DNA of 64,000 nucleotides from Streptomyces griseorubiginosus (GCF_001514195.1 NZ_KQ948737.1:124001-188000); one strand, 5' to 3'; shown: positions 26,966-35,819, counted from the stretch's first letter. The notes: generated by a model not told the origin, from the letters alone. A program made the numbers and translations.

Positions 26966-27286
26966 ATGACCCCTTCGGGCAGATCCGCACCCACCTGCCG
27001 TGCGCGCAGCCGCCACCGCACCGGTCGCGGCCGCCTCGCCCGTGCCGTCCGTTACGCGGGCCGGCTGCTGTGCTGGAGCCTCGGCACCGCCATGGCATCA
27101 GCCGCCACCGACCTCCTCCTCGCTCCCCACGCCCAGTGGTGGTCCTACGCCTGGCCCGTGCCCTGGATCCTGACCTGCGTCTCCGCCCTCACTTGGGCGG
27201 TGCTGCGAGCTTGTGAAAAGAACGCCGCCCACTCCAGCACCGACGTCGAAGACCCCCACCGGGACGAGTGGGAACACGCCGCGTGA
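26966..27286 (+). CDS. Small membrane protein of unknown function
   Basis: This 106-residue protein has a basic N-terminus (about 30 residues, many Arg), two predicted membrane helices (RLLCWSLGTAMASAATDLLL and WPVPWILTCVSALTWAVL) and a hydrophilic acidic tail ending DEWEHAA. I do not recognise the family. ATG 26966 is preceded by GAGG about 9 bases upstream. Coding status rests on the membrane-helix pattern and codon composition only. Confidence 0.5.
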   Translation: MTPSGRSAPTCRARSRHRTGRGRLARAVRYAGRLLCWSLGTAMASAATDLLLAPHAQWWSYAWPVPWILTCVSALTWAVLRACEKNAAHSSTDVEDPHRDEWEHAA

Positions 27287-27320
27287 CGCCATGCGCGGCG
27301 GCCGGTTCGGATACGGTTTC

Positions 27321-27578
27321 TCAGTTTCGTCCGGGTGCCTTGATCGCGACGAGTTCGACTTCGAAGCCGTCGTCGTTCTCCAGGTAGGCGGCATAGTGCT
27401 GTGCGCCGCCGGCGTAGGGGTGCCGCTCGGGGAACATCAGATGCCAGCCGTGCTGAGCGGCGTCGGCCGTCAACTTCTCCACCGTGGCCGCGTCTTCGAC
27501 GTGGAAGGCCAGGTGGTTCAGTCCGGGGCGGCGGCGGTCGTGCCGTTCGGCGGCCAAGGCGTTGAGTCCGAGACTTGG
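27321..27578 (-). pseudogene. VOC / glyoxalase-family C-terminal fragment
   Basis: The frame encodes RRRPGLNHLAFHVEDAATV, then MFPERHPYAGGAQHYAAYL, and ends FEVELVAIKAPGRN. This is the C-terminal beta-alpha-beta-beta-beta half of a bleomycin-resistance/dioxygenase-type protein. The metal-ligand-like His of LNHLAFHV and Glu of FEVELVA are present. The N-terminal half is missing. The fragment begins right after the TGA of the gene at 27579-27893 and is in the same frame with it, so an older deletion fused the two ends. A TTG start at 27557 without a ribosome binding site is the only candidate. Confidence 0.65.
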
Positions 27579-27893
27579 TCAGGTCCACCAACGCACGCGC
27601 GCGGTATCGCCTTCTATCCGGACGATGCATTCCTGGAACAGCGCCAGTGACGCTCCACGGTCTTCGGGGACCAATGTCAGTCCGAGGTCCATGATGGGCT
27701 TGATGACTTCCGCGGCCCGGGATCCGTCGGCGTCTGGACCGTGCAGGGCTTCCCAGTCTTCGAACCGCGTGCGAACGGCCTCCCATCCGGGACCGGGGGT
27801 GAAGCGACACAGGAACGTCGGCTGATCCGTTGCGTAGTGCTGGAGTTCTCCGACCCGGGTGTCGCCCTGCATGAGCCACCATCTGCCGCTCAT
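27579..27893 (-). CDS. Hypothetical protein (about 104 residues)
   Basis: This soluble protein starts MSGRWWLMQGDTRVGELQHY and contains RFTPGPGWEAVR and LTLVPEDRG. Short proteins of this pattern are common single-copy hypotheticals in Streptomyces, to my recollection; no function is known. ATG 27891-27893 follows AGGGGG with 5 bases spacing. The C-terminus GDTARVRWWT may have been altered by the junction with the VOC relic that follows in frame. Confidence 0.7.
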   Translation of the reverse strand: MSGRWWLMQGDTRVGELQHYATDQPTFLCRFTPGPGWEAVRTRFEDWEALHGPDADGSRAAEVIKPIMDLGLTLVPEDRGASLALFQECIVRIEGDTARVRWWT

Positions 27894-27929
27894 CGCCGCC
27901 CCCTGCGTCCCTTCCGATGGCCCAGCTGT

Positions 27930-29990
27930 CTACCGTCGCTCCAACGCAACGTACTCGGCGGTGAGTTCGTTCGCCATGCGGGTTACCGAGAAGCGCTCGG
28001 CGACCAGGTTCTGGCCGGCGGTCGCGTAGCGGCGGCGGTCGTCGTCGCTGATGTGCGCCAGGCGCCGTAGGCCGCGCATGAGGCCGGTCGGGGTGGAGGT
28101 GTCCATCAGGATGCCGTTCACCCCGTCGCGCAGGTAGTGGGCCACTCCCCCGCGCTGGGGCCCTGCGGCGGGCAGGCCCGCTTCCATCGCCTCGAGTATC
28201 GCGATGCCGAACTCCTCCTTGGCGCTCGGGCACACGTACCAGCAGGGTGCCTCCTGCGGGCGGGCCGCCAGGGCTCGCTGGAGACGGCGTACGTCGGCGT
28301 TGGGCAGTGCAGGCAGCAGGGCGATACGGCGGGAGGCCTGGGGGACATCGGCGAGCAGGGTGTCGATGCGGCGGCGCATGTCGGTCTCGGCCTCGGTGGC
28401 GGTGTGCGGGCTGCCTCCGATGAGCACCAGGGTGCTGTTGCTGTAGCCCCCGGTTTCGAGCCAGGCGCCTACCAGGAGGTCCTGCTGTTTGACCGGGTGG
28501 AGTCGGCCGACGGACAGCAGGAGGGGGAGGTCGTAGTCCTCGGCGTCGAGGGCGTCTGGCCGGGTGCCGTCCTGGTAGAGGGCTGCGAGTGCGGCGCGCC
28601 GGCGCTCCTGCTCGTCGGGGGCGGCCCGGTAGGGGGCGATGCCCTCGGGCGGGGCGCTGGGCCCATTGCCCCCGGAGAGGTGTGCCAAGTGGGGGTAGTG
28701 GCGGACCAGTTCACGGGTCCCGCCGCGGCCCGGGATGCCGATGACCGTGTCCGCGCGCTCCACGAGACGGTCGGCCACGAACACCCGGTGCAGGTCGTGC
28801 CGCAACGCCTGGGCGGCCCGCGAGTCGCCGGGGTCGCTCGCGGCGTGGCGGTCGGCGAGTCCGCGGTGCGGGTCCGGGGTGGCGGTGAACACCGAGGCGG
28901 CGCCCAACTGTTCGGCGGCCTCGGCGAGTGCCAGGCTCGCGTCGTCGGCGTAGCGCACGTGCAGGACATCCAGCGGCCGCGGCATGCAGCCCAGCAGCCG
29001 CACCGCCCACCAGGTCAGCGCGGTTCGGTGCCGGTGTGTCTCTGTCGGCAGGGGTGAGCGGGGCGTGTCGACGGGAAGCCTCAACACCCAGTGCCCGGTG
29101 CGTCGTTCGAAAGCGAGCCTGCCGTCGGCCGCCAGGTCCTCGTGTCCGGCCGTCACGACCGTGATCACGCCGGCGATTCCCTCGGTCTCGGCGAGTTGGT
29201 CTCCGAGGCCGCCGAGCAGGACCGCCATTCCTCCACTGAGTCCCTGTCCCGGCGTGTCGAGGCCGCCCAGCAGCATGGTCTGGGCGACCACCCGGCCCTC
29301 TCGTTCGCCTTCTCGTGGCCCCAGTACGAGGGTCGGCGGGTTCAGCAGCAGTCGTTCGTAGGCGTCCGCGGCCGCGGAGGGGTCGGGCAAGTGGGCCGTG
29401 CCTCCGGGGAGTTGGTGCAGGTAACGCCATGCGGCGTGGCGTACGGCGCGATCGGCGTGGTGCGCCACGGGCGCGGCCTCGGCCGGAGTCAGGGGGGTGA
29501 GGCCGGTGGCCACGGCGAGGTCCAGGAGGTGACCGGTCGTGGGGGCGTCGGGCGATTCGGTGAGCGTCGCCCTCAGTGCCTCCTGCGCGTGGCGGCGGCC
29601 ATGCAGGTGCACGGTCTGCGGCCACAGTTCGCTCAGCACCGCCCGCAGCCACGGGCCACCGTCACGGTGGGCGAGCAGGGCCTGCGGGGTCAGCGACACA
29701 CCGAGGCGTGCGGCGCGCCGCAGGGCGGCCACGGCCGCGTCCTCCTGACGGACGCCGAGCCCGTCGCCGGACGGCACGGTGCGTGGCCGTACCCCGTACT
29801 CGGCCTCCAGCAGCCGGACCAGGTCGTCCTGGGGGCGGCCGGCGGCGTCCCGCTCGCCGGCGGGCCCGCTCCAGATGTTGAAAAAGGCGGTCCGTGCGGC
29901 TACCAGGGGGTCACGGTCCTGCGTGGCGACGGCAGCCCGTCGTGCCGTGCTCCGGGTCGCCCGGGTGGTGGCGAAGGCGGCGGCGGTCAC
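27930..29990 (-). CDS. GT4-family glycosyltransferase (sucrose-synthase-like architecture)
   Basis: This protein of about 686 residues has a poorly conserved N-terminal half, a segment LLGGLDTPGQGLSGGMAVLL reminiscent of the nucleotide-sugar site of sucrose-phosphate and sucrose synthases, and a C-terminal GT4 domain with LLSVGRLHPVKQQDLLVGAW and the EX7E region KEEFGIAILEAMEAG. It is a retaining enzyme using a nucleotide sugar; acceptor unknown. GTG 29990 follows GGAGAG; an ATG at 30080 would add 30 residues but has no ribosome binding site. It is divergent from a GT1 gene, which suggests a joint role in making a glycosylated product. Confidence 0.8.
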   Translation of the reverse strand: MTAAAFATTRATRSTARRAAVATQDRDPLVAARTAFFNIWSGPAGERDAAGRPQDDLVRLLEAEYGVRPRTVPSGDGLGVRQEDAAVAALRRAARLGVSLTPQALLAHRDGGPWLRAVLSELWPQTVHLHGRRHAQEALRATLTESPDAPTTGHLLDLAVATGLTPLTPAEAAPVAHHADRAVRHAAWRYLHQLPGGTAHLPDPSAAADAYERLLLNPPTLVLGPREGEREGRVVAQTMLLGGLDTPGQGLSGGMAVLLGGLGDQLAETEGIAGVITVVTAGHEDLAADGRLAFERRTGHWVLRLPVDTPRSPLPTETHRHRTALTWWAVRLLGCMPRPLDVLHVRYADDASLALAEAAEQLGAASVFTATPDPHRGLADRHAASDPGDSRAAQALRHDLHRVFVADRLVERADTVIGIPGRGGTRELVRHYPHLAHLSGGNGPSAPPEGIAPYRAAPDEQERRRAALAALYQDGTRPDALDAEDYDLPLLLSVGRLHPVKQQDLLVGAWLETGGYSNSTLVLIGGSPHTATEAETDMRRRIDTLLADVPQASRRIALLPALPNADVRRLQRALAARPQEAPCWYVCPSAKEEFGIAILEAMEAGLPAAGPQRGGVAHYLRDGVNGILMDTSTPTGLMRGLRRLAHISDDDRRRYATAGQNLVAERFSVTRMANELTAEYVALERR

Positions 29991-30121
29991 GCGCTCTCCG
30001 ATCTCAGAAACGGCTCTGACCTTGGTGGTTCCCGAAGCAGGGGGTGCGCGGATGCACCCCGTTGACGTGGTGATCGTCATGCCGTGCGCACGGCCCGTAC
30101 GCGGCTACGATGCGCTGGCTG

Positions 30122-30168
30122 GGTCCGTCCGGACCGCGGGCGCAGGTCGTCCCCGGTCCGGACGGACC
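30122..30168. promoter_or_regulatory. 14-bp perfect inverted repeat between divergent glycosyltransferase genes
   Basis: GGTCCGTCCGGACC (30122-30135) and its exact reverse complement GGTCCGGACGGACC (30155-30168) are separated by 19 bases. Each arm is followed by a direct repeat GGGCGCAGG. It could be a double operator or a 5' hairpin ahead of the gene at 30201. Confidence 0.6.
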
Positions 30169-30200
30169 GTGGGCGCAGGACGTCTGGTCGAAGGGTTCGC

Positions 30201-31538
30201 ATGCCGCGTGTCGTTGTCGTCAGTCCCCCGTTCCTGTCCCACGCGCAGCCCCTGGCGGTCCTGGCCGGTGCCCTGCGTGAGCGGGGCGCGGACGTCCACT
30301 TCGCGTGTGCGCCGGCGTTCGAGCACCTGGCGCGACGGGCCGGGACAGGTTTCGTACCGCTGTCCGTGACCCGCAACGCCAACACCGGGGTGGCCGAGGC
30401 GACCCGGCAGGACGCGCGGGAGGCGGAGCGGCTGCGGGAGTTCCTCGACGCGACCCGCGAGGGGGCCGTGGCCGCGCTGCTCGCCCAGGCCAGGCACCGG
30501 CGCGCCGACATGCTCGCGGACCCCGAGGCCGTACTGGAGGCGCTGCGCACGACGGATCGGCGGCTACGGCCGGACTGGTACGTCGTCGACCAGCTCAGCT
30601 ACCCGGTCACCCTGGCCCTGCACTGCCTGGGCGTCCCCTACGCGACGTTCTGCCCCGGGCATCCCAGCTATGTGCTGTCGGGGCCCGACGCCTGGTTCGG
30701 TCTCCCCTACGCCTGGCCGGATGCCGTACGCCCCGATCCCGAGGCTCTGGAGGAGCTGTCCGGGGCCGTCCGGGCCAACGACGAGGCCTTCACCCGTCTG
30801 TTCGCGGCTTTCGCGCGTGAGCACGCGCCCTCCCGGCCCGCTCCGGGCAGGGCCTTCGCCCTGAGCTCCCCGCACGCCGTCGTGCACGCCTATCCGCAGC
30901 TGCCCTGGCTGCCGACGAGGCCGGATGGGCCCGTGCGGCTGTTCGCGGGGCACATGGCCGCACCGGCCGCGGCCCTGGACTCGCAGTGGGAGGCGCGGCT
31001 GAAGGGGCTGCGCGGTGCGGCCGCGCGGGTGGTTCTTGTCGCGCTCGGGACGTTCCTGTCCGCGCGCGACGACGTGCTGCGCACCGTGGTCGCCGGGGTG
31101 CTGGAGGGCCTTCGGGACACCGCCGTCGTGGTGGCGGCGGGTGAGCGCACCGGAGCCCTGGCCGATCTGGGGGGTGACCGGGTCGTGGTGGTCCCCTCGG
31201 TGCCGCAGCAGGCTCTGCTGGAGCACGTGGACGCCATGGTGCACCACGGCGGCGGCAACTCCTTCACCGAGTGCCTGCGGGCGGGCGTACCCGCACTGGT
31301 GCTGCCGTTCTCCAGCGACCAGTTCTCCATTGCTTACGACGCGCAGCGCTCGGGCGCGGGCCTGGTGCTCGACCCGAACACGTTGACGAGTGATGACGTG
31401 CCCACCGCTCTCCGGGCCCTGTGGGGAGACACAGGCCCGCGACCGACCGGGCTGACTCGCGCAGTACGGGGGCGCGGGCCAGGCTGGGCCGCCGAAGAAC
31501 TCCTCGCCGTGATGGACCGGGGCTTGGCCGGGGCCTGA
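30201..31538 (+). CDS. GT1-family (MGT/UGT-type) glycosyltransferase
   Basis: This 445-residue GT-B enzyme starts MPRVVVVSPPFLSHAQPLAVL, the glycine- and His-containing acceptor-domain start of macrolide-type glycosyltransferases. The C-terminal donor domain has VPSVPQQALLEHVDAMVHHGG, then GNSFTECLRAGVPALVLPF, the nucleotide-diphosphosugar signature. It is an inverting transferase that probably glycosylates a small hydrophobic aglycone. ATG 30201 follows GAAGGG; the longer upstream frame only covers the inverted repeat region. It converges on the DUF2071 gene. Confidence 0.88.
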   Translation: MPRVVVVSPPFLSHAQPLAVLAGALRERGADVHFACAPAFEHLARRAGTGFVPLSVTRNANTGVAEATRQDAREAERLREFLDATREGAVAALLAQARHRRADMLADPEAVLEALRTTDRRLRPDWYVVDQLSYPVTLALHCLGVPYATFCPGHPSYVLSGPDAWFGLPYAWPDAVRPDPEALEELSGAVRANDEAFTRLFAAFAREHAPSRPAPGRAFALSSPHAVVHAYPQLPWLPTRPDGPVRLFAGHMAAPAAALDSQWEARLKGLRGAAARVVLVALGTFLSARDDVLRTVVAGVLEGLRDTAVVVAAGERTGALADLGGDRVVVVPSVPQQALLEHVDAMVHHGGGNSFTECLRAGVPALVLPFSSDQFSIAYDAQRSGAGLVLDPNTLTSDDVPTALRALWGDTGPRPTGLTRAVRGRGPGWAAEELLAVMDRGLAGA

Positions 31539-31552
31539 CCCACGAGGAGCGC

Positions 31553-32341
31553 TCAGGAAGTCGGCAGACGCACCGGCGTGCCGAAGCGGACCGGGAGGCC
31601 TGGGGCGTACAGCACACTGACGGGCTCACCTTGCGGCTTCGGCAGTCCCGCTGCCGGGATCAGAGCGTCCTCCCAGTCCAAGAGGGTGCAGGCGCGGAAG
31701 GTCCAGGCAGGGTGCGCGTTGGGGAGGTAGTAGGTCCGTCCGCGGATGCGTTCGTGCAGCCCCCAACGGCACGTGAGGAACTCCTCCAGTGGTCCGGGAG
31801 TCACAGGCGAGTCCTCGACGTCCAGCCAGGCTCTTGCTCCGGGGTGGTCGGCGGTGCGGCGGGCGGTCGTGTACAGCAGGCGGTTGTCGAACCACCCGGT
31901 GCTGATGCGGGACCACTGGTAGGGCAGCCCGAATCCGGCGCGTGCCGTGAGGACCGGCAGGAGTCTGTCGCAGTCGAGTGAGCGGAACACCACCCCGCGC
32001 CGCCCCAGGGCGTCACGGCTGTAGAGGCGCACGTTGACCTCTCCGAACGAGCCCAGGTAGGGAACGGGCGGCAACCGGCCGAACGCCAGGTTCTCCATGC
32101 GGAAGAAGACCAACCCTACATACGTCCGCCCCTGGTGGAGGTCGGGCACGGTACCGGGCGGCAACAGCCCGGCCACCCGGAACGGATCCGCGGGCCAATG
32201 CAGAAACACCAGGTCACGCCAGTGCTGGCGGAACAGCACCCGCCGCAGTGGCCTGGGCGGCAGCGAGGTCACTGCCTCGGCCGGGCGGTGCGAGGGGGCA
32301 CGGTGAGCCGGCGGGGTGGAGGCGGCGCGTCTTCTGGGCAT
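31553..32341 (-). CDS. DUF2071 (YqjF-like) protein
   Basis: This 262-residue protein has DUF2071 landmarks: HWPADPFRVAGLLPPGT near residue 48, TYVGLVFFRME, FGEVNVRLYSRD and VFRSLDCDRLLPVLTAR. YqjF-type proteins have a lipocalin/acetoacetate decarboxylase-like fold; function is unknown. ATG 32341 lies 3 bases behind the stop of the SDR gene, so the two form a translationally linked pair. An internal GTG near residue 24 is a possible shorter start. Confidence 0.85.
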   Translation of the reverse strand: MPRRRAASTPPAHRAPSHRPAEAVTSLPPRPLRRVLFRQHWRDLVFLHWPADPFRVAGLLPPGTVPDLHQGRTYVGLVFFRMENLAFGRLPPVPYLGSFGEVNVRLYSRDALGRRGVVFRSLDCDRLLPVLTARAGFGLPYQWSRISTGWFDNRLLYTTARRTADHPGARAWLDVEDSPVTPGPLEEFLTCRWGLHERIRGRTYYLPNAHPAWTFRACTLLDWEDALIPAAGLPKPQGEPVSVLYAPGLPVRFGTPVRLPTS

Positions 32342-32344
32342 GTC

Positions 32345-33046
32345 CTACCGGACCACTTCGAGCGGGGTGGTGGTGCCGGGCCGGATCAGGCGGGCACCGT
32401 CGGACAGGGCTGTGACGACCGCTTGCACCGCTTCCTCGACCGGCAGGCCCTGCGCCAGGTTCGGTGACTCGCCTTGTACGGCCCGGTGGGCGAAGTCCGT
32501 GTCCATGTGCGGGAGGTTGATCTCGAGCACGTTCACGCGACGGCGCCGCTGTTCGCGGCGGACCGCGGTGAGCCAGGCGGCCAGCGCGGCTTTGGCAGCG
32601 GCGTAGTCCGCCATCCGGGCCGGCGCCGCCTCGGCGACGACTCCCGTGACGGCGGCGAGGACTCCGCCCGCGTCGAGTCTTGGGGCGGCGGCCCGCAGGA
32701 AGGCCATGGGGGCAAGTGCGTTGACCGCGGTCAGGTGTTCGGCGACGGCGTCGCTCACGTCGGTGGCCGGGCCGAACGCGGCGACGCCGACGCACACCAC
32801 GACGCCGTCCAGGCCGCCCAATTCGCTCGCTGCCCAGTCGACGGTCTGCGCGCAGGCGTCGAGGTCCCACGCGTCGAAGGTCCTGGCGGGCGCGCCTGCG
32901 CAGGACGCCGCGACCTTGGCGAGCCTATCGGCGTCGCGGCCTGCGAGGGCCGGACGGGCTCCGAGGGCGTACAGGCGGTTGACGAGCGCTTCGCCGATCT
33001 GGCCGGTGGCACCGGGGACCAGGATCCGAGCGCCCCGCATCTTCAT
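32345..33046 (-). CDS. Short-chain dehydrogenase/reductase
   Basis: This 233-residue SDR has the cofactor motif PGATGQIGEALV (residues 9-20, a variant of TGxxxGxG), VVCVGVAAFGP in place of NNAG, and YAAAKAAL for the YxxxK active site, with a possible Ser replaced by Thr in VTGVVAE. The variant motifs make catalytic activity plausible but not certain. ATG 33046 has GGAGG six bases upstream. It is the first gene of a two-gene unit with DUF2071 and is divergent from the SRPBCC gene. Confidence 0.85.
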   Translation of the reverse strand: MKMRGARILVPGATGQIGEALVNRLYALGARPALAGRDADRLAKVAASCAGAPARTFDAWDLDACAQTVDWAASELGGLDGVVVCVGVAAFGPATDVSDAVAEHLTAVNALAPMAFLRAAAPRLDAGGVLAAVTGVVAEAAPARMADYAAAKAALAAWLTAVRREQRRRRVNVLEINLPHMDTDFAHRAVQGESPNLAQGLPVEEAVQAVVTALSDGARLIRPGTTTPLEVVR

Positions 33047-33176
33047 GCCGTACCTCCAGTGACTCGCGTGACCGCAGTGACTCCGGCGACGACGGTGATC
33101 GTTTGCCTCGTGACTGCTTCGGCGGCCGGTGGCCGACCGGATGCAGGTGACGGACTGCCGCGTCTGGGAGGTGGGC

Positions 33177-33220
33177 CGCGAGCGTGGAGTGGAGAGCTCG
33201 CGAGCGTGGAGTGGAGAGCT
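33177..33220. repeat. Exact 22-bp tandem duplication
   Basis: CGCGAGCGTGGAGTGGAGAG plus CT occurs twice head to tail (33177-33198, 33199-33220), followed by a partial third GGGGAGTGG. It lies between the divergent SDR and SRPBCC genes. Confidence 0.9.
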
Positions 33221-33344
33221 GGGGAGTGGCGGACGATCTGCGGATCGGGGCGCACGCCGCTGCGTGCATCCGTCGGATGCGCCATGGGGGAAGTAGTCGT
33301 GCTGGGACAGGCGGGTGAATGGTCGGTACGGAACGGAGGGCTCT

Positions 33345-33812
33345 GTGATCGAAGTCGAGCGTGTGATGACGCTGGACCATCCCTTGACCGACGTGGTGGG
33401 CTTTCTCTCCGACTTCGCGAACACCGAGATGTGGGACCCGGGCACCGTCACCTGTGACCGCGTCGACAGCGGGCCGGTGTCCGTAGGAGCCGAGTGGCGC
33501 AACGTCTCCGTCTTCAGAGGTCACCGCACCGAGCTGCTTTACCGACTGGCCCGCTTCGACCCCGACCATCTGATCTTCGTCGGACGCAACAAGACGGCCA
33601 CATCCACGGACGACCTGCGCTTCGAGGACGCCGGTGGGCGAACCCGGCTCATCTACCGGGCGCGGATCGAGTTCGGGGGGCTCGCCCGGCTGGCCACTCC
33701 CCTGCTGAAGCGGGAGTTCGAGCGACTCGGCGACGAAGTGAGCGAGCGACTGCCCCGGGCCGTCGACCATGCTCTCGGCACCTCGTCGTCGTGGGGCGAC
33801 CAGCCTTTGTGA
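33345..33812 (+). CDS. SRPBCC / polyketide cyclase-like protein
   Basis: This 155-residue START-like protein (VIEVERVMTLDHPLTDVVGF, DFANTEMWDPG, then beta strands, and a long C-terminal helix LLKREFERLGDEVSERLPRAV) is a typical SRPBCC fold with a hydrophobic ligand cavity. GTG 33345 follows GGAGG with 5 bases spacing; the frame before it lacks homology. Members include cyclases and lipid-binding proteins, so its link to the glycosyltransferase and SDR neighbours suggests, without proof, one small-molecule pathway. Confidence 0.85.
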   Translation: MIEVERVMTLDHPLTDVVGFLSDFANTEMWDPGTVTCDRVDSGPVSVGAEWRNVSVFRGHRTELLYRLARFDPDHLIFVGRNKTATSTDDLRFEDAGGRTRLIYRARIEFGGLARLATPLLKREFERLGDEVSERLPRAVDHALGTSSSWGDQPL

Positions 33813-34042
33813 TCCCAGACAGATTCGCGCGCTTCCACGTCGACTACTGTCTTCGCTGCCAGACTCGACGGGCCGATCACCAGGTGTGGCACCAGCTCAA
33901 CTCACCTATAAAACTGGCTGGTTGTCCAAAGGCGTGACCCCAAACCGCAGTCGGCCCCGTGGTGCCCGGGCTCGAAGGCCGGGGACCACGGGCCGCTCGG
34001 TGCGCGTGCGGTCCGGGTCGGAGGACCGGTGCGGAGGCCGGG

Positions 34043-34702
34043 TCAGAGGACCGGTGCGGGGGCGGGCGTACGGCGTGCGGCGCTGCGGTAGGTGGAGATG
34101 CCCACCGCGAGCAGCCAGTAGCTCAGCAGCGCCCCCATCAGGGCCGTGCTGCCCCACCCGTTCGCCGCGTAGAAGTGCGCGGGGGTGTTGCCGAAGAACA
34201 GGGACGGCACGAAGGCCAGGTTCACCGCGGCAAGGACGTAGGCCGAGCGGCCGACCCAGCGGGGCAGCAGGTTCGGGCGGGTGACCGCGTAGCCGAACGC
34301 GGTCAGGAACAGTGCGAGCAGCAGGCGGCCGATCGAACCGTAGAGGATGTACGTGCCGTTGACCGTGATGGTGGGGTCGATCGGGTGGTCGGCGGCGATG
34401 ACGGCGCCGGCCTCCAGCCCGCTGGAGACCAGGGTGACGGTCGCGTAGACCAGTCCGGTGGCGAAGGCCACCGTGCCGACCCATTCGTATGCGGGGTTCA
34501 CCTGCTTGATCAGTTCACGCACACCGGTGACGAAGAGGATCAGGGCCGCGAGCGCGACGATGCCGATCAGCAGGCGCGTCAGCACGTTGGCGTCCGGCGG
34601 CGGCCCCGAGTAGAGGAAGTACAGGGGCACTTCGATGATGAAGCAGACCGCCGCCGTGATGCCGGCCAGTCCCGTCGCGCGCCTGGCGAGGATGTCGTTC
34701 AT
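34043..34702 (-). CDS. DUF4386 membrane protein
   Basis: This 219-residue integral membrane protein has about six hydrophobic helices, starting MNDILARRATGLAGITAAV. The order GLAGITAAVCFIIEVPLYFL, ARRATGL and GRLLLALFLTAFGY corresponds to DUF4386, a family of unknown function. ATG 34702 follows GGGGGAAACGAC. A short duplication (GAGGACCGGTGCGG twice, around 34021-34057) includes the stop codon region. Confidence 0.85.
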   Translation of the reverse strand: MNDILARRATGLAGITAAVCFIIEVPLYFLYSGPPPDANVLTRLLIGIVALAALILFVTGVRELIKQVNPAYEWVGTVAFATGLVYATVTLVSSGLEAGAVIAADHPIDPTITVNGTYILYGSIGRLLLALFLTAFGYAVTRPNLLPRWVGRSAYVLAAVNLAFVPSLFFGNTPAHFYAANGWGSTALMGALLSYWLLAVGISTYRSAARRTPAPAPVL

Positions 34703-35055
34703 GTCGTTTCCCCCGAAGTGAGTGTGTCCGGCGCAGTTCCTTGTCGGCGTGATGCCGACGAGGAAACTCTCCCGCGCACCGGCCTCCAGGTCGCTGGGGC
34801 TGGACACCGGATCGGGGGTGGGGCTGGGGACACCACCCAGCCGCGCAGGAGCTGGCACCTCTACTCCGCAGCGTCGACCACATCACCGACTCCGCGCTGG
34901 AGGGCTTCTGCCCCTGCCTCCGTACCCTTGGCGGCTCTGGCGCGGAGCCCCGCCCGGCCGGCAACTGCACCGCGGAGTGAGCCGCTTCGCGGCGACGTTG
35001 GGCCGTTGACGATGCCGGCCACCATGCTGTCGACGCCGGCTGTGTGGTGGGTCCG
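34703..35055. other. Intergenic region, nothing recognised
   Basis: There are 353 bases between two minus-strand membrane-protein genes. Open frames are present on both strands but without a ribosome binding site or recognisable motif. Confidence 0.4.
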
Positions 35056-35640
35056 TCAGTTGCCGTCGCCGAGGCTCGGGTTTGCGTTGTGTCGGAGGCG
35101 CAGCGCGGAGACGAGGAAGAAGATGCCGCCCAGCAGGGCGTAACCGGCCAGACTGCTCAGCGAGGGGTCCGGGGCGCCGGCCTGCCGGAGGAACGACAGC
35201 CCGGCGAGCACGGAGATGCCGCCGCTGGCGATCATCGCCCACTGGCCACCGAGCTCGCGTCGCCGGACAGCGACGATGAGCTGGACGAGGCCTGCCGTGA
35301 CGGCCCAGGCCCCCCACACGCGCAGAACCCCCGGTATGCCGGAGGCGACCGCGAAGGCCAGTCCGACGGCGGCGAGCCCACTGATCGCCATGTTGACGTA
35401 GAGCCCGGGAGCGGACCCGCTCGCTCGGGAGGAGCGGGCATCCACGACGGCGGCGACCACGTCGAACAGCGGGTAGATGACGAGCAGCGTCGCGCTCACC
35501 GGTCCGATGCTCGACGCGGTCGAGAAGAGCGCGACGGCCCAGAGCAAAGCGAACCCGAAGCGTACGAAGTAGAGCCGCCGGAGTGCTGACGCGACGACGT
35601 CAGGGGCAGAAGCGGGCGCGGGGGCAGTGGTCGTGGTCAT
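35056..35640 (-). CDS. Integral membrane protein (DUF308/HdeD-like)
   Basis: This 194-residue protein has about six membrane helices (FGFALLWAVALFSTASSI, ATLLVIYPLFDVVAAVVD, NMAISGLAAVGLAFAVAS, VTAGLVQLIVAVRRR, MIASGGISVLAGLSFL, GYALLGGIFFLVSALRL). The overall pattern is close to DUF308/HdeD-like membrane proteins, but the assignment is by topology. ATG 35640 follows GGAAAGGAA. It is divergent from a TetR gene with shared operator-like sequences, so it is the likely regulatory target. Confidence 0.8.
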   Translation of the reverse strand: MTTTTAPAPASAPDVVASALRRLYFVRFGFALLWAVALFSTASSIGPVSATLLVIYPLFDVVAAVVDARSSRASGSAPGLYVNMAISGLAAVGLAFAVASGIPGVLRVWGAWAVTAGLVQLIVAVRRRELGGQWAMIASGGISVLAGLSFLRQAGAPDPSLSSLAGYALLGGIFFLVSALRLRHNANPSLGDGN

Positions 35641-35733
35641 GACTGTTCCTTTCCAAAGGCTGTTGGATCCGGTGCATGCCGGCGTCGAGCAGGGCAGGGC
35701 AGGGCAGCAGCATGCCCGCTGAACCCTAGGGAG

Positions 35734-35802
35734 AAAGACCGTTCTCTCTTGCTCTCTGGAGCCTGACACGACTCCTCGACGAGCGCAAGACCGATCGTTC
35801 TT
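35734..35802. promoter_or_regulatory. Two TetR operator-like sites
   Basis: AAGACCGATCGTTCTT (35787-35802) is a near-perfect 16-bp palindrome 18 bases before the TetR start codon. A related shorter element, AAAGACCGTTCTCTC, lies at 35735-35749 on the membrane-protein side. They could give co-regulation of both divergent genes. Confidence 0.6.
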
Positions 35803-35819
35803 TCTGCTACGGTGGAAGC

